Of a stretch of DNA of 64,000 nt, positions 46,001-54,270 are shown piece after piece; position 1 is the first letter of the stretch; the number at the start of each line of letters is the position of its first letter. The notes beneath the pieces are model-generated. The model had not been told where the DNA came from and ran no database searches. It worked only from the letters and a program-made list of their open reading frames with translations. The stretch is from Hydrogenophaga flava NBRC 102514 (GTDB taxonomy: Bacteria; Pseudomonadota; Gammaproteobacteria; Burkholderiales; Burkholderiaceae_C): positions 143,298-207,297 of the forward strand of contig NZ_BCTF01000005.1 in the NCBI RefSeq assembly GCF_001571145.1, written 5' to 3'. The position numbers and the translations under genes are program-made.

Positions 46001-48287
46001 CGCGCTTGGTCGCCACATCGGTGATGAAGACCTCGTGATCGGCGAAGCGCCCTTCGAGCTCTTCGAGCTGCGCCAGCAGGCGGGTCAGCGCCTCGTCGCA
46101 TTTCTCGGGCGTGTCGGCGAACTCCAGCGCGTTTTCCACCGCCTGGCCGAACAGCTTGAACTGGGCGCCGAACTCGGCCGCAGCCTCGGTTGCGCCAAGG
46201 CTCTTGCGGCGGCTGCGGGCCTCGGCGCGCAGCCGGTTGATGTCGGCGTAGAGGCCGGAGATGCGGTCCAGGATCGCGGTGCGCACCACCGCGTCGCCAC
46301 CGGGCAGGCTGCCCAGTTGTTCGGTCAGCAGGTCCAGCCCGGCGGCCTGTTCGTCCAGCGTGGCCAGCAGCTGGCCGAGTGCGGGCGAGGTGCTGGCCTG
46401 GGCCAGCGCGGCGGTGGCCTGCACCAGCGCCTGCTGGTGGCCGTCGAACGCTGTTTTGTCGGCGAGGAAGGCCATGGCCTTCTGACCCACCAGCTGCTGC
46501 TGCTCCTGCAGTGCCTGGTCCATGGCCTCGATGGCGGCGGTGTCGGCGTAGCGCAGCTCGCGCAGCGGCTGCAGGCGGCCGCGCCGCTCGCGCAGTCGGG
46601 CCAGCGCCTGCACGAAGTCATCGGGTTTGCGCCACAGCGTGCTGGCGATGTCGGTCAGCAGCGCGTGCTGCTCGCCCTCGGCCTGCTGCAGGGCGCGCGC
46701 AGTCTCGCGGCGGATGCTGTCGACCTTCTCGAACTCGGCCAGGGTCTGGCGCGCACCGTCGACGATGGCCTGCAGCTCGGTGCCGATCTGCTGCGCGTCG
46801 GCCTCGGCCAGCCAGAAGTAGGCGTCGCCCACCCGGGTGCACTGGCGGATCAGGTCTTCGTAGGCGGTGCGCGTGGGCACCTGTTCGCGCACCGCGCGGG
46901 CGATGCCCATCAGGTCGGACACGCCGCGCACCAGCTCGGCATTGCCCACCTTGACGAAGAAGCCGGTGCCACGCGGCAGCGAGGCGGCGTGCTCCTCGCT
47001 GGCGAACGGCGTCTGCCACAGCTGCATCGGGTGCACGCGAGTGGGCTCTTCGCTGTCGGCCAGGAAGACCAGCATGCGCCCGTCGGGGAAGCGCGCGTAG
47101 CCGTGCGCCACGATGGGCGCGGCCAGGGTCTTGTTGATCAGGTGGTAGCTGAACAGCACATAGTGCCCGCCGCCCGGCTGGTAGAACACATAGAGCACTT
47201 CTTCGCCGTGCGGCGAGCGCAGCACGCGCTTGATGCGCAGGCTGCTGCTGAGCGCCGGCGGCAGGTCAAAGCGCTTGTACTCACCCGACTGCAGGTACAT
47301 GCCGCCCGGGAAGATGATGCCGTGGTCCTCGGGCAGCTGCACACACGAGACGCCGATGGCGTCGATGCGTTCGACCTTCTGCGTGCGGGTGTTGAACACC
47401 AGGTAGCGCGTCTGGGACTCGCGGTAGGGCTTGATCCGCAGCAGGATCAGCAGACCCAGGCGCGCCCAGGCCACCTCGGCGTCCACCAGCGCCTGGTGCT
47501 TGTCCTCCACCGGCTCGCTGTAAATGCCCAGACCGGTCTCGGTGTTGTTCTCGATCTTGACCGTGAGGTCGCCGCCCAGAGTCTCGACGAAGATGGTGTC
47601 GAGCACGTTGATGTGCGGGTGCTTGCCGCCCACATGGTCCTCGCGCGTGGCGACGGTCCACTCGAAGTCGTGCGTGGGCGGCAGCGCCATGTCGCGCTCG
47701 CCCCGGTTGTCCACGTAGCGCACCGCGCCGCCAGGCTCGATGCTCCAGCGGAACACGCGCAGGTCGTGCAGCTGCTGGCCGATCTGGAAGGCCGCGAGCA
47801 GCTTGTCCTGCGTCACGCGCAGCTGCAGCAGCGTGGCGTGTTTGTAGTAGGCGTGCAGCTCGCGGAAGTCGGCCAGAAAGCGCGGGTCGTCCAGGAAGCT
47901 GCCGGCCAGCGGCACCGCCTCCAGCTCGTCGGCGCCGTCGTGCTCGGCCAGGCGGTAGAGCGCGAACACGTCGCCCACCGCAGTCTCCTTCTTCAGGCCG
48001 ATGAAGACGTTGTAGCCGAACAGCAGCACGTCGCCGATGCGCACCAGGTCGCGCGCGACGCAGTTGTTCTCGGTGCGCGCGCGGGTGCGCAGCAGCAGCT
48101 TCTGTTCCGAGCGGCCGAAGGCGGCCAGGCGCGCCTCGTTGAGGGCCTGGGCCTTGCCCAGCAGCGCATCGCCCTGGGTCTGCAGGCGCTTCTTCAGCAG
48201 CTCGTAGCTGCCGCCTTCGGCGACCAGGCGTTCGACGTCGTCCTGGGTTGCAGCGGGCGCGCCGCTGGCGGTGTGTTCGTCGGACAT
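43041..48287 (-). CDS. giant AAA+ ATPase (DUF3686, often annotated DNA repair ATPase)
   Basis: A 1748-residue protein. The N-terminal third (about 1-450) is beta-rich with the DUF3686-type region (YNVFIGLKKETAVGDVFALY, HPHINVLDTIFVETLGG). A long coiled-coil and helical middle follows (about 450-1250), then a C-terminal AAA+ module with Walker A SPPGYGKTT near 1317 and Walker B LYLDDIQ near 1384; sensor VVMAGNPYTESG is typical of MoxR/dynein-like AAA. The ATG at 48287 is chosen (AAGAGAA upstream); a GTG at 48311 overlapping the previous stop is the alternative. The 'DNA repair' label is unproven; here it sits with PspA and flotillin. Confidence 0.85.
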   Translation of the reverse strand: MSDEHTASGAPAATQDDVERLVAEGGSYELLKKRLQTQGDALLGKAQALNEARLAAFGRSEQKLLLRTRARTENNCVARDLVRIGDVLLFGYNVFIGLKKETAVGDVFALYRLAEHDGADELEAVPLAGSFLDDPRFLADFRELHAYYKHATLLQLRVTQDKLLAAFQIGQQLHDLRVFRWSIEPGGAVRYVDNRGERDMALPPTHDFEWTVATREDHVGGKHPHINVLDTIFVETLGGDLTVKIENNTETGLGIYSEPVEDKHQALVDAEVAWARLGLLILLRIKPYRESQTRYLVFNTRTQKVERIDAIGVSCVQLPEDHGIIFPGGMYLQSGEYKRFDLPPALSSSLRIKRVLRSPHGEEVLYVFYQPGGGHYVLFSYHLINKTLAAPIVAHGYARFPDGRMLVFLADSEEPTRVHPMQLWQTPFASEEHAASLPRGTGFFVKVGNAELVRGVSDLMGIARAVREQVPTRTAYEDLIRQCTRVGDAYFWLAEADAQQIGTELQAIVDGARQTLAEFEKVDSIRRETARALQQAEGEQHALLTDIASTLWRKPDDFVQALARLRERRGRLQPLRELRYADTAAIEAMDQALQEQQQLVGQKAMAFLADKTAFDGHQQALVQATAALAQASTSPALGQLLATLDEQAAGLDLLTEQLGSLPGGDAVVRTAILDRISGLYADINRLRAEARSRRKSLGATEAAAEFGAQFKLFGQAVENALEFADTPEKCDEALTRLLAQLEELEGRFADHEVFITDVATKREAVVDALAARRQTLVEARQRRAQAVSEAAGRILDGIPRRVAGFTDLAQIHAYFAGDPLLAKLQQLMADLRGLGAQVQADDIATRLKTARDQAMRSVRDKGELVAADGNTLRFGRHAFTIQRQPLDLSLVPPQGGLSFQITGTDYLAPVQDPRLDALKARWDQALVSETSDLARAEYLAGCVVQAALQGQGGLDWSGLVAAAAEPGEAAPGNEVAAPLLALVQRLAATRYQEGYQKGVHDQDAARLVAALVRMQDAAGLLAWGPTERTLALLYWQHGRFVNERDALQRRARAALQMQQLFGTQDALQAVEADCAAALQRFADEFEPALGGETIDAEQAATRCAQAAAYLVRQLAAHDGSTPAWVVSGPAQDLADAFKRELERSGRWADWQRDLDACLPAERWHRAREWMGAFASAHAPQDQGWVDEAAGALCLPLPRERLNAVLQQRVDGLLGEHPRVAQGALDLNLNDFWRRFLHHQQRIVPAFEAWHRVRHELVSEEKKRLRLHQFQAKPLSTFVRNRLIDELYLPLIGNNLAKQIGAAGDAARSDRMGMLLLISPPGYGKTTLMEYVADRLGMVFVRINCPALGHDVVSIDPASAEHSAARQELEKLNLGLAMGNNVMLYLDDIQHTNPEFLQKFIALADGTRRIEGVWNGEARSYDLRGKRFAVVMAGNPYTESGDVFKIPDMLANSADIYNLGDVLSGREALFALSYLENALTANPVLLPLSSRDPKDVHRLVQRAEGQDVPSTAFSHPYGAAELEELTELFKRLFRARDLLLKVNLSYIESAAQQDDYRTEPPFKLQGSYRNMTKLAAQITPQMRDDELDALLRDHYRGEAQTLTTGAEENLLKLAQLLGSPTADESQRWQAICDEFVRQRKLGGSDTDAGTRITAGLLDVARAVDSLKKPEDAGDGKTSEALRLAEAVLEIAVTYRTILLPLISATERRLKMDHSIRSEVERVAHQLEEVKARHAEAQAQKPGRPPASQP

Positions 48288-48307
48288 GGGTTCTCTTGCG
48301 ATGGGGT

Positions 48308-48865
48308 TCACCAGCCGCTGCGCAGCAGGGCCAGCAGCGTTTCGCGCTGCGGCTGCGTGGCCAGCCAGGCGCGCATGCGCGCCAGTTCGTCGATGCAGGC
48401 GTCGCCGTGGCGCGCGCGCAGTTCCGCCTCACGCCGCGCCTGCGCGTCGGCGTCGCGCAACTGGCGCTGCCAGCCGTCGGACAGGATCTCGCCCAGGCGC
48501 GTGGCCAGCCCGGCCGCGGCCAGCGCGGCCCATTCGCCATCGTCCAGCCAGACGCGCTGGCAAGCGCTGCATCGGTCGAGGCGGAAGTCGGGCGAGCGGC
48601 CGACGCGCAGGCGCTCCATCCAGCGCTGGCAGGACGGGCAAGCCCGCGCCTTGTCCTCAGCGGCAGGCGCGGGACGCAGCGCAGGCAGGTCGACGTCGTC
48701 GGCCGCCGCCGGCTCGGGCTGGTTCGCCACCCAGCGGCGGAAGTCGTCCATGGCGAGCCAGTGGCCGTGGCAGTCGCCGCAGGTGTCGGCGCTCAGACCC
48801 GGCGCCAGCGCCTCGGGGCGCAGGATGGAAGCGGCTGCACAGACGCAGCGGTAGGTGGTGGCCAT
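48308..48865 (-). CDS. zf-TFIIB domain protein
   Basis: A 185-residue protein with two zinc-ribbon (zf-TFIIB-like) modules: residues about 7-45 (YRCVCAA then CGDCHGHWLAMDDFRRW) and about 75-115 (CPSCQRWMERL then CSACQRVWLDDGEWAAL). The C-terminal part is helical and charged. AGGAGG eight bases before the ATG at 48865 decides the start; an ATG at 48889 overlapping the flotillin stop is possible. Such ribbons often mediate protein contacts. It sits between flotillin and the giant ATPase genes. Confidence 0.8.
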   Translation of the reverse strand: MATTYRCVCAAASILRPEALAPGLSADTCGDCHGHWLAMDDFRRWVANQPEPAAADDVDLPALRPAPAAEDKARACPSCQRWMERLRVGRSPDFRLDRCSACQRVWLDDGEWAALAAAGLATRLGEILSDGWQRQLRDADAQARREAELRARHGDACIDELARMRAWLATQPQRETLLALLRSGW

Positions 48866-48885
48866 GCTTGCTTCCTCCTGGGCGC

Positions 48886-51024
48886 TCAAGACTTGCCCAT
48901 GCCCTGCAGCAGCGTCTGCAGCGCGGCCTTCTGGCTGTCGTTGCCCTCGCGCATGACCTTGGTCAGCAGGCCGGCCACGGTGAGGTTCTGCAGCTCGCCG
49001 GACGAACTGCCCAGCGCGCCCAGCAGGTTCTGCAGGTCGGGCACCACATCGCGCTCGCCCGCCAGCTGGTCCTTGAACGCCACCTGCAGCGTCTTGCTCT
49101 TGTTCACCACGCCGTCGATGCCCTTGCCCACGGCCAGTGCACCCACGAAGCGGTCGAAGTAGTCGCCCTGGCCGCCCACGATGTCGATCTTGGCGTTGGA
49201 CAGGGCCGTGCCCAGCACCTCGGCCTGCTCGCGTGCGATCGAGGTCTGCGCGTCGATGCCCTTGACGGTTTCCACGTGCGCCTTCTCCAGCTGCATGCGG
49301 AACTCTTCGTGGGCGCGGGTTTCGCCGCTCATCGCGCTCATGGCCTCGAACTTCTCGCGCAGGCCCTTGGCCTCGGCCTGGAAGCGTGCCTCGATGGTCG
49401 CGGCCTCGGCCTGACCCGCCTTGACCACGGCATCGGCGTCGGCCAGTCGCACCTGCACGTCGGCCAGGCCCAGCTTTTCCTTGCCGGTGGCTTCGGCCTC
49501 CATCTTGGCGCGCACGCCCACGGCCTCGGCCTGCGAGCGCAGCTCGATCACCTGGGCTTCGGCCTGGCCTTCCTTGAGCGTGGCCTCGGCACCGGCGGCG
49601 CGCACGTGCACGTCGGCCATGCCCTGCTTCTCCACCGCATCGGCGGTGACCATGGTGACCTTGGCCTGCGCCAGGCCCGGCGCGGCGGTGATGGCCTCCA
49701 GGCCTTCGGCCTCGCGCTTCTTCGCTTCAGCCTCCTTCTCGGCGACCTTCAGGCGCGCCTCGGCCAGTGTGGTCTCTTCGCTCGCCTTGTGGCGCGCCTT
49801 GCGCTCCTGCGCTTCGGCCGCCTTGACCTCGAGGATCAGCTTCTCTTCGGCCTGGCCCTCGGCCATGATGACGGTCGACTGCTTGGTGCGGTCGGCTTCG
49901 GCCACCACGCGCAGTTCCTTGATGGCCTCTTCCTGCTCGGCCACGGTGCGCTCGACCACGATGCGCTCGCGGATCACGTCCGCAATCGCCTTCTTCTGCA
50001 CCTCGACCGCCTTGTCCTTCTCGATCTTCTGCAGCGTCACCTCCTTCTCGCGGTCCACCACCTCCAGCTCGCGGGCCCGGATCACCTTTTCTTCCTCGAT
50101 GGCCACCGCGCGCTTGCGGTTGTTCTCGGCTACTTCCTTCTCGCGCAGCACGTTCTCCTGCTGCACCGAGACCGACTGTTCGGCCTGCAGGCGGGCCAGC
50201 TCGGACTTGGTTTTTTCCTCGGCCTGGATCTTCAGCGTCTCGGCCTCCTCGCGCGCCTTGACGGTGGCCACTTCGCGAGACTGGCGAGCCTGGGCATCGG
50301 CGGCCTGGCGCTCCAGCTCCAGCAGCGATTCCTGGGTCTCGACGTTCTTCTTCTTGATCTGCAGCTCTTCGTTGCGGCGCAGCTCGTTGGTGCGCACGTG
50401 TTCGGTGGCCGTCAGCTCGGTGATCTTCTTGATGCCCTGCGCATCCAGGATGTTGTTGGCATCCAGCTTGGACAGCGGCGTCTGCTCCAGGTAGTCGATG
50501 GCGGCGTCGTCCAGCACGTAGCCCGAGAGGTCGTTGCCGATCTGGGCAATGATCTCGTCGCGGAAGCGGTCGCGCGCCTGGTAGAGGTCGACGAAGTCCA
50601 TGGCCTTGCCCACGGTCTTGAGCGCCTCGGAGAACTTGGCCGAGAACAGCTCTTCCAGCGTCTCCTGGCTGGAGGCGCGTTCACAGCCGATGGACTGCGC
50701 CACCTTGAGCACGTCGTCGGCGGTCTTGTTGACGCGCACGAAAAACTTCACCTTGATGTCGGCGCGGATGTTGTCGCGGCAGATCAGGCCCTCGTTGCCC
50801 GAGCGGTCGATCTCGATGGTCTTGACCGAGATCTCCATCAGCTCCGCCTTGTGGATGATGGGGTAGACCATGCGCCCGGTGAAGGTCACCTCGGGCTCGG
50901 CGCGCAGCGTGTTGATGATCAGTGCGTGGCCCTGTTCGATCTTGCGATAGAACTTGGCGAACATCGCGATGAAGCACAGCAGCAGGAAGGCTGCGATGCC
51001 GGCGGAAACGAGGATGGGCTCCAT
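48886..51024 (-). CDS. yqiK: flotillin-like SPFH protein (YqiK)
   Basis: A 712-residue flotillin. An N-terminal membrane segment (about residues 5-24) precedes the SPFH/Band-7 domain (about 28-220), followed by a very long charged coiled coil (about 220-560) rich in Glu/Ala/Lys and a C-terminal flotillin tail. SPFH proteins form membrane microdomain rings. The ATG at 51024 opens the recognised YqiK N-terminus (ILVSAGIAAFLLLCFIAMFAKFYRKIEQGHAL). It lies 59 bp after yqiJ, its usual partner. Confidence 0.93.
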   Translation of the reverse strand: MEPILVSAGIAAFLLLCFIAMFAKFYRKIEQGHALIINTLRAEPEVTFTGRMVYPIIHKAELMEISVKTIEIDRSGNEGLICRDNIRADIKVKFFVRVNKTADDVLKVAQSIGCERASSQETLEELFSAKFSEALKTVGKAMDFVDLYQARDRFRDEIIAQIGNDLSGYVLDDAAIDYLEQTPLSKLDANNILDAQGIKKITELTATEHVRTNELRRNEELQIKKKNVETQESLLELERQAADAQARQSREVATVKAREEAETLKIQAEEKTKSELARLQAEQSVSVQQENVLREKEVAENNRKRAVAIEEEKVIRARELEVVDREKEVTLQKIEKDKAVEVQKKAIADVIRERIVVERTVAEQEEAIKELRVVAEADRTKQSTVIMAEGQAEEKLILEVKAAEAQERKARHKASEETTLAEARLKVAEKEAEAKKREAEGLEAITAAPGLAQAKVTMVTADAVEKQGMADVHVRAAGAEATLKEGQAEAQVIELRSQAEAVGVRAKMEAEATGKEKLGLADVQVRLADADAVVKAGQAEAATIEARFQAEAKGLREKFEAMSAMSGETRAHEEFRMQLEKAHVETVKGIDAQTSIAREQAEVLGTALSNAKIDIVGGQGDYFDRFVGALAVGKGIDGVVNKSKTLQVAFKDQLAGERDVVPDLQNLLGALGSSSGELQNLTVAGLLTKVMREGNDSQKAALQTLLQGMGKS

Positions 51025-51083
51025 GGGATTCCTTCTGACTGGGAAATGAAACGGGAACAAAAAAAGAAAGCGGGCGCGGCGCG

Positions 51084-51713
51084 TCAGGGCTGCGCGTCGA
51101 CCAGGTAGCGACCGGAGGCTTCGTCGTAGTCGAGGATGCGCGTCACATCGCCCTTGGTCAGGCGGTTGGCGTCGGGCGTCCAGACGCTGATCTGGATGTT
51201 CGCGCCGCGCTGCGCCACCTGGGCATAGCCCGAGCGCTGATCCACCTTCAGGCTGAGGATGGTGCAGGGCTGGCCGATGAAGCTGGCGTTGCCCACCGCC
51301 TGGTGGGTGACGAAGAGGCCACGCAGCGGGCGGATCAGGCGCGCGGTGACGAAGATGGCCAGCGCCACGCTGACCAGCAGCACACCCGTGCCCACCAGCA
51401 GCTGCAGCACCAGCGTCGGCACCCAGGGCATCAGCCACTCGCCCGCCAGGCAGCTGATGGTCCAGGCCACCAGCACCAGCAGGCTCACCACCACCGAGAA
51501 CGGCACGCCGTTGAGACCCAGCGCCATCACGTATCCGGCGAGCGCGGACAGCTCACCCGGGTCGCCGTCGGCCTGCAGCTCGACATCGATGCCGGACGAC
51601 TCGAAGTCCACCCAGCCCACCAGCGCGAGCAGCCAGTACACCAGCACCACCAGCAGCAGCGCGGAAAGCACGGCTGTCGGGTACCCGGTGGCGGCTTCGA
51701 TCAATCGCTCCAT
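51084..51713 (-). CDS. yqiJ: YqiJ-family membrane protein with OB-like fold
   Basis: A 209-residue protein: a hydrophobic N-terminal segment, two or three further membrane segments (to about residue 140), and a C-terminal beta-rich NfeD/OB-like domain (ASFIGQPCTILSLKVDQRSGYAQVAQRGANIQISVW). YqiJ and NfeD partner SPFH proteins. GGAGGAGCGG immediately precedes the ATG at 51713. It is followed by yqiK and preceded by a small hypothetical gene. Confidence 0.88.
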   Translation of the reverse strand: MERLIEAATGYPTAVLSALLLVVLVYWLLALVGWVDFESSGIDVELQADGDPGELSALAGYVMALGLNGVPFSVVVSLLVLVAWTISCLAGEWLMPWVPTLVLQLLVGTGVLLVSVALAIFVTARLIRPLRGLFVTHQAVGNASFIGQPCTILSLKVDQRSGYAQVAQRGANIQISVWTPDANRLTKGDVTRILDYDEASGRYLVDAQP

Positions 51714-51777
51714 CCGCTCCTCCCTCTTGTCAAAACGTTGTGCGGCTTATTGTGTTGTGTGCCGCTTGGGTGGTGTT

Positions 51778-52107
51778 CTAGCGCTTCCTGGCCGAGCCGG
51801 CGAACCGAATCAGGTCCTGGGTCACGCGTTCCTTGATCGCCAGGCGGTCTCCTTCTTCAAGCCCGTAGCGCTGTGCCAGCAGGGTGTAGTCGTGGGCCGT
51901 CAGCGACACCGTCAGCCGGGGGCGCTTGGGGCGTGTCGACACCGAGAGGTCGAGCACCTGACGGATCTGGTCGGAGGTGGACAGATTGTTGTGGAAGGCG
52001 GCGGTGCGGATCGCGTCCATCACCGCCAGCTCCACGTCGAACGCCACCTGGACGGCGCGCAGCGCCTCGTCCGATCCGCTCCAGCGCGCCGGCTTGCGGG
52101 TGACCAT
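51778..52107 (-). CDS. small hypothetical protein, possible ribbon-helix-helix
   Basis: A 109-residue basic protein. The C-terminal half (RPRLTVSLTAHDYTLLAQRYGL) resembles a ribbon-helix-helix DNA-binding unit, and the N-terminal half is helical (VELAVMDAIRTAAFHNNLS). The assignment is weak. Its ATG shares a base with the PspA stop (TGATG at 52105-52109), so it belongs to the operon and may regulate it (inference). Confidence 0.6.
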   Translation of the reverse strand: MVTRKPARWSGSDEALRAVQVAFDVELAVMDAIRTAAFHNNLSTSDQIRQVLDLSVSTRPKRPRLTVSLTAHDYTLLAQRYGLEEGDRLAIKERVTQDLIRFAGSARKR

Positions 52108-52835
52108 CACTGGGCGCCGGGTTCGGCCGGCTGGTCGCCGCCCTGGGCCGCCCGGCGGGCGCGGATGCGCGCCATCACGTCGCTCTGGCGCTTGGCCTCG
52201 TCGCCCACGCCCGCGGCCGCCAGCTTCTTCTCCAGCGCGCCCTGGCCGAACTCGTTGTTCAGCTGCTCGGCCGCAGTCATGCGGTCGGCCAGGTCCTCGT
52301 GGCGCTGCTTGATGCGGTCCAGCGACTCGCGTGCGCTCATTAGCTTGGAGCCGCCCTGGCCGATGTTCTCGGAGATCGACCGCGTGGCGCGGTACACGCT
52401 CTCAGTGGTCTTGGCCACGCCGATCTCGCGCTCGTGCTCGCGGATGCGCGCCTCGGCCTGCTTGATCAGGTCCTTGAGCCGCGTCACCTGCACCGCGTAG
52501 GCGGCGTGCGCGCGGGTCTGCTCCTGCAGCTCCTGCTCCAGGCCACCGACCTTGCCGGCCACCTCTTCGGCCAGCGCCTCCTGGGACTTGTCCAGCGCCT
52601 CGACGGCCAGGCCTTCGTAGCGCTCGATCTCGGCCTGCAGCTTCTCGATCTGGCGCGCGCTCTGCATCTCCTTGGCCATCACGCCGGCCAGGTCGTCCTT
52701 GGCCTGGGCGATGCTCTGCTTGGCGTCCAGGATTTCCTGCTCATAGATGCGGGTGGCGTTGGCGTCGACCACGGTCTCGCCGATTTCCCGCACGCTGCCA
52801 CGCAGCAAGGTCATCACTTTTTTCATCACGGACAT
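52107..52835 (-). CDS. pspA: PspA/IM30 family protein (YjfJ-like)
   Basis: A 242-residue coiled-coil protein of the PspA/IM30 (ESCRT-III-like) family: amphipathic N-terminus, four long helices with Glu/Gln/Lys/Ala repeats, and a C-terminal Ala/Gln tail. PspA proteins bind anionic membranes and remodel or protect them under stress. AGGAG precedes the ATG at 52835. Its position after the DUF2170 gene mirrors yjfI-yjfJ of E. coli, so it is closer to YjfJ than to canonical PspA under PspF control. Confidence 0.92.
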   Translation of the reverse strand: MSVMKKVMTLLRGSVREIGETVVDANATRIYEQEILDAKQSIAQAKDDLAGVMAKEMQSARQIEKLQAEIERYEGLAVEALDKSQEALAEEVAGKVGGLEQELQEQTRAHAAYAVQVTRLKDLIKQAEARIREHEREIGVAKTTESVYRATRSISENIGQGGSKLMSARESLDRIKQRHEDLADRMTAAEQLNNEFGQGALEKKLAAAGVGDEAKRQSDVMARIRARRAAQGGDQPAEPGAQ

Positions 52836-52858
52836 GGCGTACTCCTGGGGTGGGGGAA

Positions 52859-53275
52859 TTACTTGAGGAATTCGGACAGCGCATCCAGCGCGTCGAGGGC
52901 GTTGTCGCTGAGCACGACGATTTCCTCGGCGATGTCCTGCGTGCGAGCCTGGCGGCTGAGGGCGCCAAAGAGCACGAAGCGATCGCCCACACGGCCGAAG
53001 GACGACAGCGGCACGGCGGGGTTGAGCTCCAGCAGGGTCTGCAGCAGCTCGGCCCGGCGCTCCGGGCGCACCTCGTCGTCGGCCCAGAGGTAGCACATGC
53101 ACAGCAGCTGCGAGTCCGACGTGGTCACGAAGATGGGCAGCTCCTGCCGCCCTTCGATGCTGACCTGCACCACTGGCACATCGCCCGCAATGGGTTGCAG
53201 GTTCACCACCATGCCGCCGGTGGCCTGCGCGATCATGTCGTCGAGTCCCTGGAGTTTTTCAAGCAGCTGCTTCAT
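52859..53275 (-). CDS. yjfI: YjfI-like DUF2170 protein
   Basis: A 138-residue DUF2170 protein. It begins MKQLLEKLQGLDDMIAQATGG and contains ELPIFVTTSDSQLLCMCYLWADDEV in the middle and a helical end (IVVLSDNALDALDALSEFL). In E. coli, yjfI precedes the PspA-like gene yjfJ. The ATG at 53275 follows the promoter at 53311-53339 by 35 bp. It is the first gene of the nine-gene operon. Confidence 0.88.
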   Translation of the reverse strand: MKQLLEKLQGLDDMIAQATGGMVVNLQPIAGDVPVVQVSIEGRQELPIFVTTSDSQLLCMCYLWADDEVRPERRAELLQTLLELNPAVPLSSFGRVGDRFVLFGALSRQARTQDIAEEIVVLSDNALDALDALSEFLK

Positions 53276-53310
53276 GGTGCCGGTGTCCTTGGCGTTGATG
53301 GGTGAGCGCA

Positions 53311-53339
53311 AGAATAGGAGGCTCGACATAACATGTCAA
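53311..53339 (-). promoter_or_regulatory. sigma-70 promoter of the PspA/flotillin operon
   Basis: On the minus strand TTGACA (53334-53339, perfect) and TATTCT (53311-53316, 4 of 6) are separated by exactly 17 bases. The start would be near 53304, about 29 bases before the yjfI ATG. No sigma-54 element, as used by classical pspA, is visible here. Confidence 0.75.
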
Positions 53340-53400
53340 GCCACATCGAAGGCTTGGTTTTTTCGCCACACACCGGCCTTGGCGGGCGGGCCGTTCGGGA

Positions 53401-54270
53401 TCAGCGGTACTCGGCCTCGCGGCGCCGCGCCTCGTCCATCTGGCGGAAGCGCACACAGATGGGGTCGTTGGCAAACGCAGCCTTGCCGCATTCGCGGATG
53501 CGGCAGAAGTCGCGCGCGAATACGTTGTCGCTGCCCGCGCACAGCTGGTCGACGCTCGCGACCGGTCGCGCGGCGGGGGGCGGTGGCGGCGCTGCAGCAG
53601 CCACCGGCGCGGGCTCCGCGGGCGCGGCCGTCGCCACGGGCGCGGGCTCGGGCGCACCCGAATGGGTGCTGGCCGCCGCCGCAGGCGTTGCGCCAGCCCG
53701 CCGCCGCGCGTCGTCCAGTCGTTTCTGTTCCAGCATCAGCTTCTGGCGGTACTGTTCCTGGGCGGCCGCGCGCTCCCGGTCCTGCTGCTCCAGCAGCTCG
53801 ACCGAATGGCGCAGCCGGTCGACCGCGGCAGCGGCTTCAGGGGTGGAAGGCGGTGTCACGGCCTCTGCGCCCGCCGCAGGTTGCGCAACCGCCGATGGGG
53901 CACCGGTAACCGAAGACGCAGGGTTGGCCGTTTGCGCGGCCGCTGGCAGGGCGGCGGGAACCGCCGCCAGGGGCGCCGCCTGGGCCGGCGCCGGCGCGGA
54001 CTGGTGGGCGCCGAGCCACCAGCCGATGGCCAGCACCAGCATGCCCGCGGTCATGGCGCCGGCCCAGCGCCACCAGGCGGGCTGTTGTTCGGCGCGCTGG
54101 CCCGAGCGTTTGCGCCGACGGGCACGGCGCAGCGCGCGGTTGGCGCGCTCGCGGGCCACCTCGTCCGAACCCGCATCGCCGCCCGGCCGGTCCAGCGGAC
54201 TGGCGCAACCCCGGCAGAACCGGGCCTGGTCCCGGTTTTCCTTGCCGCAGGACGGACACACGATGGCCAT
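53401..54270 (-). CDS. zinc-ribbon, single-pass membrane protein
   Basis: A 289-residue protein: N-terminal zinc ribbon (CPSCGKENRDQARFCRGC, four Cys, residues 5-22), a basic region, a membrane segment near residues 70-86 (WWRWAGAMTAGMLVLAIGWWLG), a long Ala/Pro-rich periplasmic linker with a coiled coil, and a C-terminal four-Cys cap (QLCAGSDNVFARDFCRIRECG, DPICVRF). I do not recognise the whole protein; the C-cap looks like a small disulfide domain. It lies 126 bp upstream of yjfI on the same strand and 112 bp after metH. Confidence 0.72.
   Translation of the reverse strand: MAIVCPSCGKENRDQARFCRGCASPLDRPGGDAGSDEVARERANRALRRARRRKRSGQRAEQQPAWWRWAGAMTAGMLVLAIGWWLGAHQSAPAPAQAAPLAAVPAALPAAAQTANPASSVTGAPSAVAQPAAGAEAVTPPSTPEAAAAVDRLRHSVELLEQQDRERAAAQEQYRQKLMLEQKRLDDARRRAGATPAAAASTHSGAPEPAPVATAAPAEPAPVAAAAPPPPPAARPVASVDQLCAGSDNVFARDFCRIRECGKAAFANDPICVRFRQMDEARRREAEYR

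Noticed and set aside
43017..48854. A 1945-codon open frame on the plus strand opposite the giant ATPase
   Set aside because: It is His/Gln/Val-rich antisense to a protein with clear AAA+ motifs. High GC makes long shadow frames common; it has no recognisable domain.
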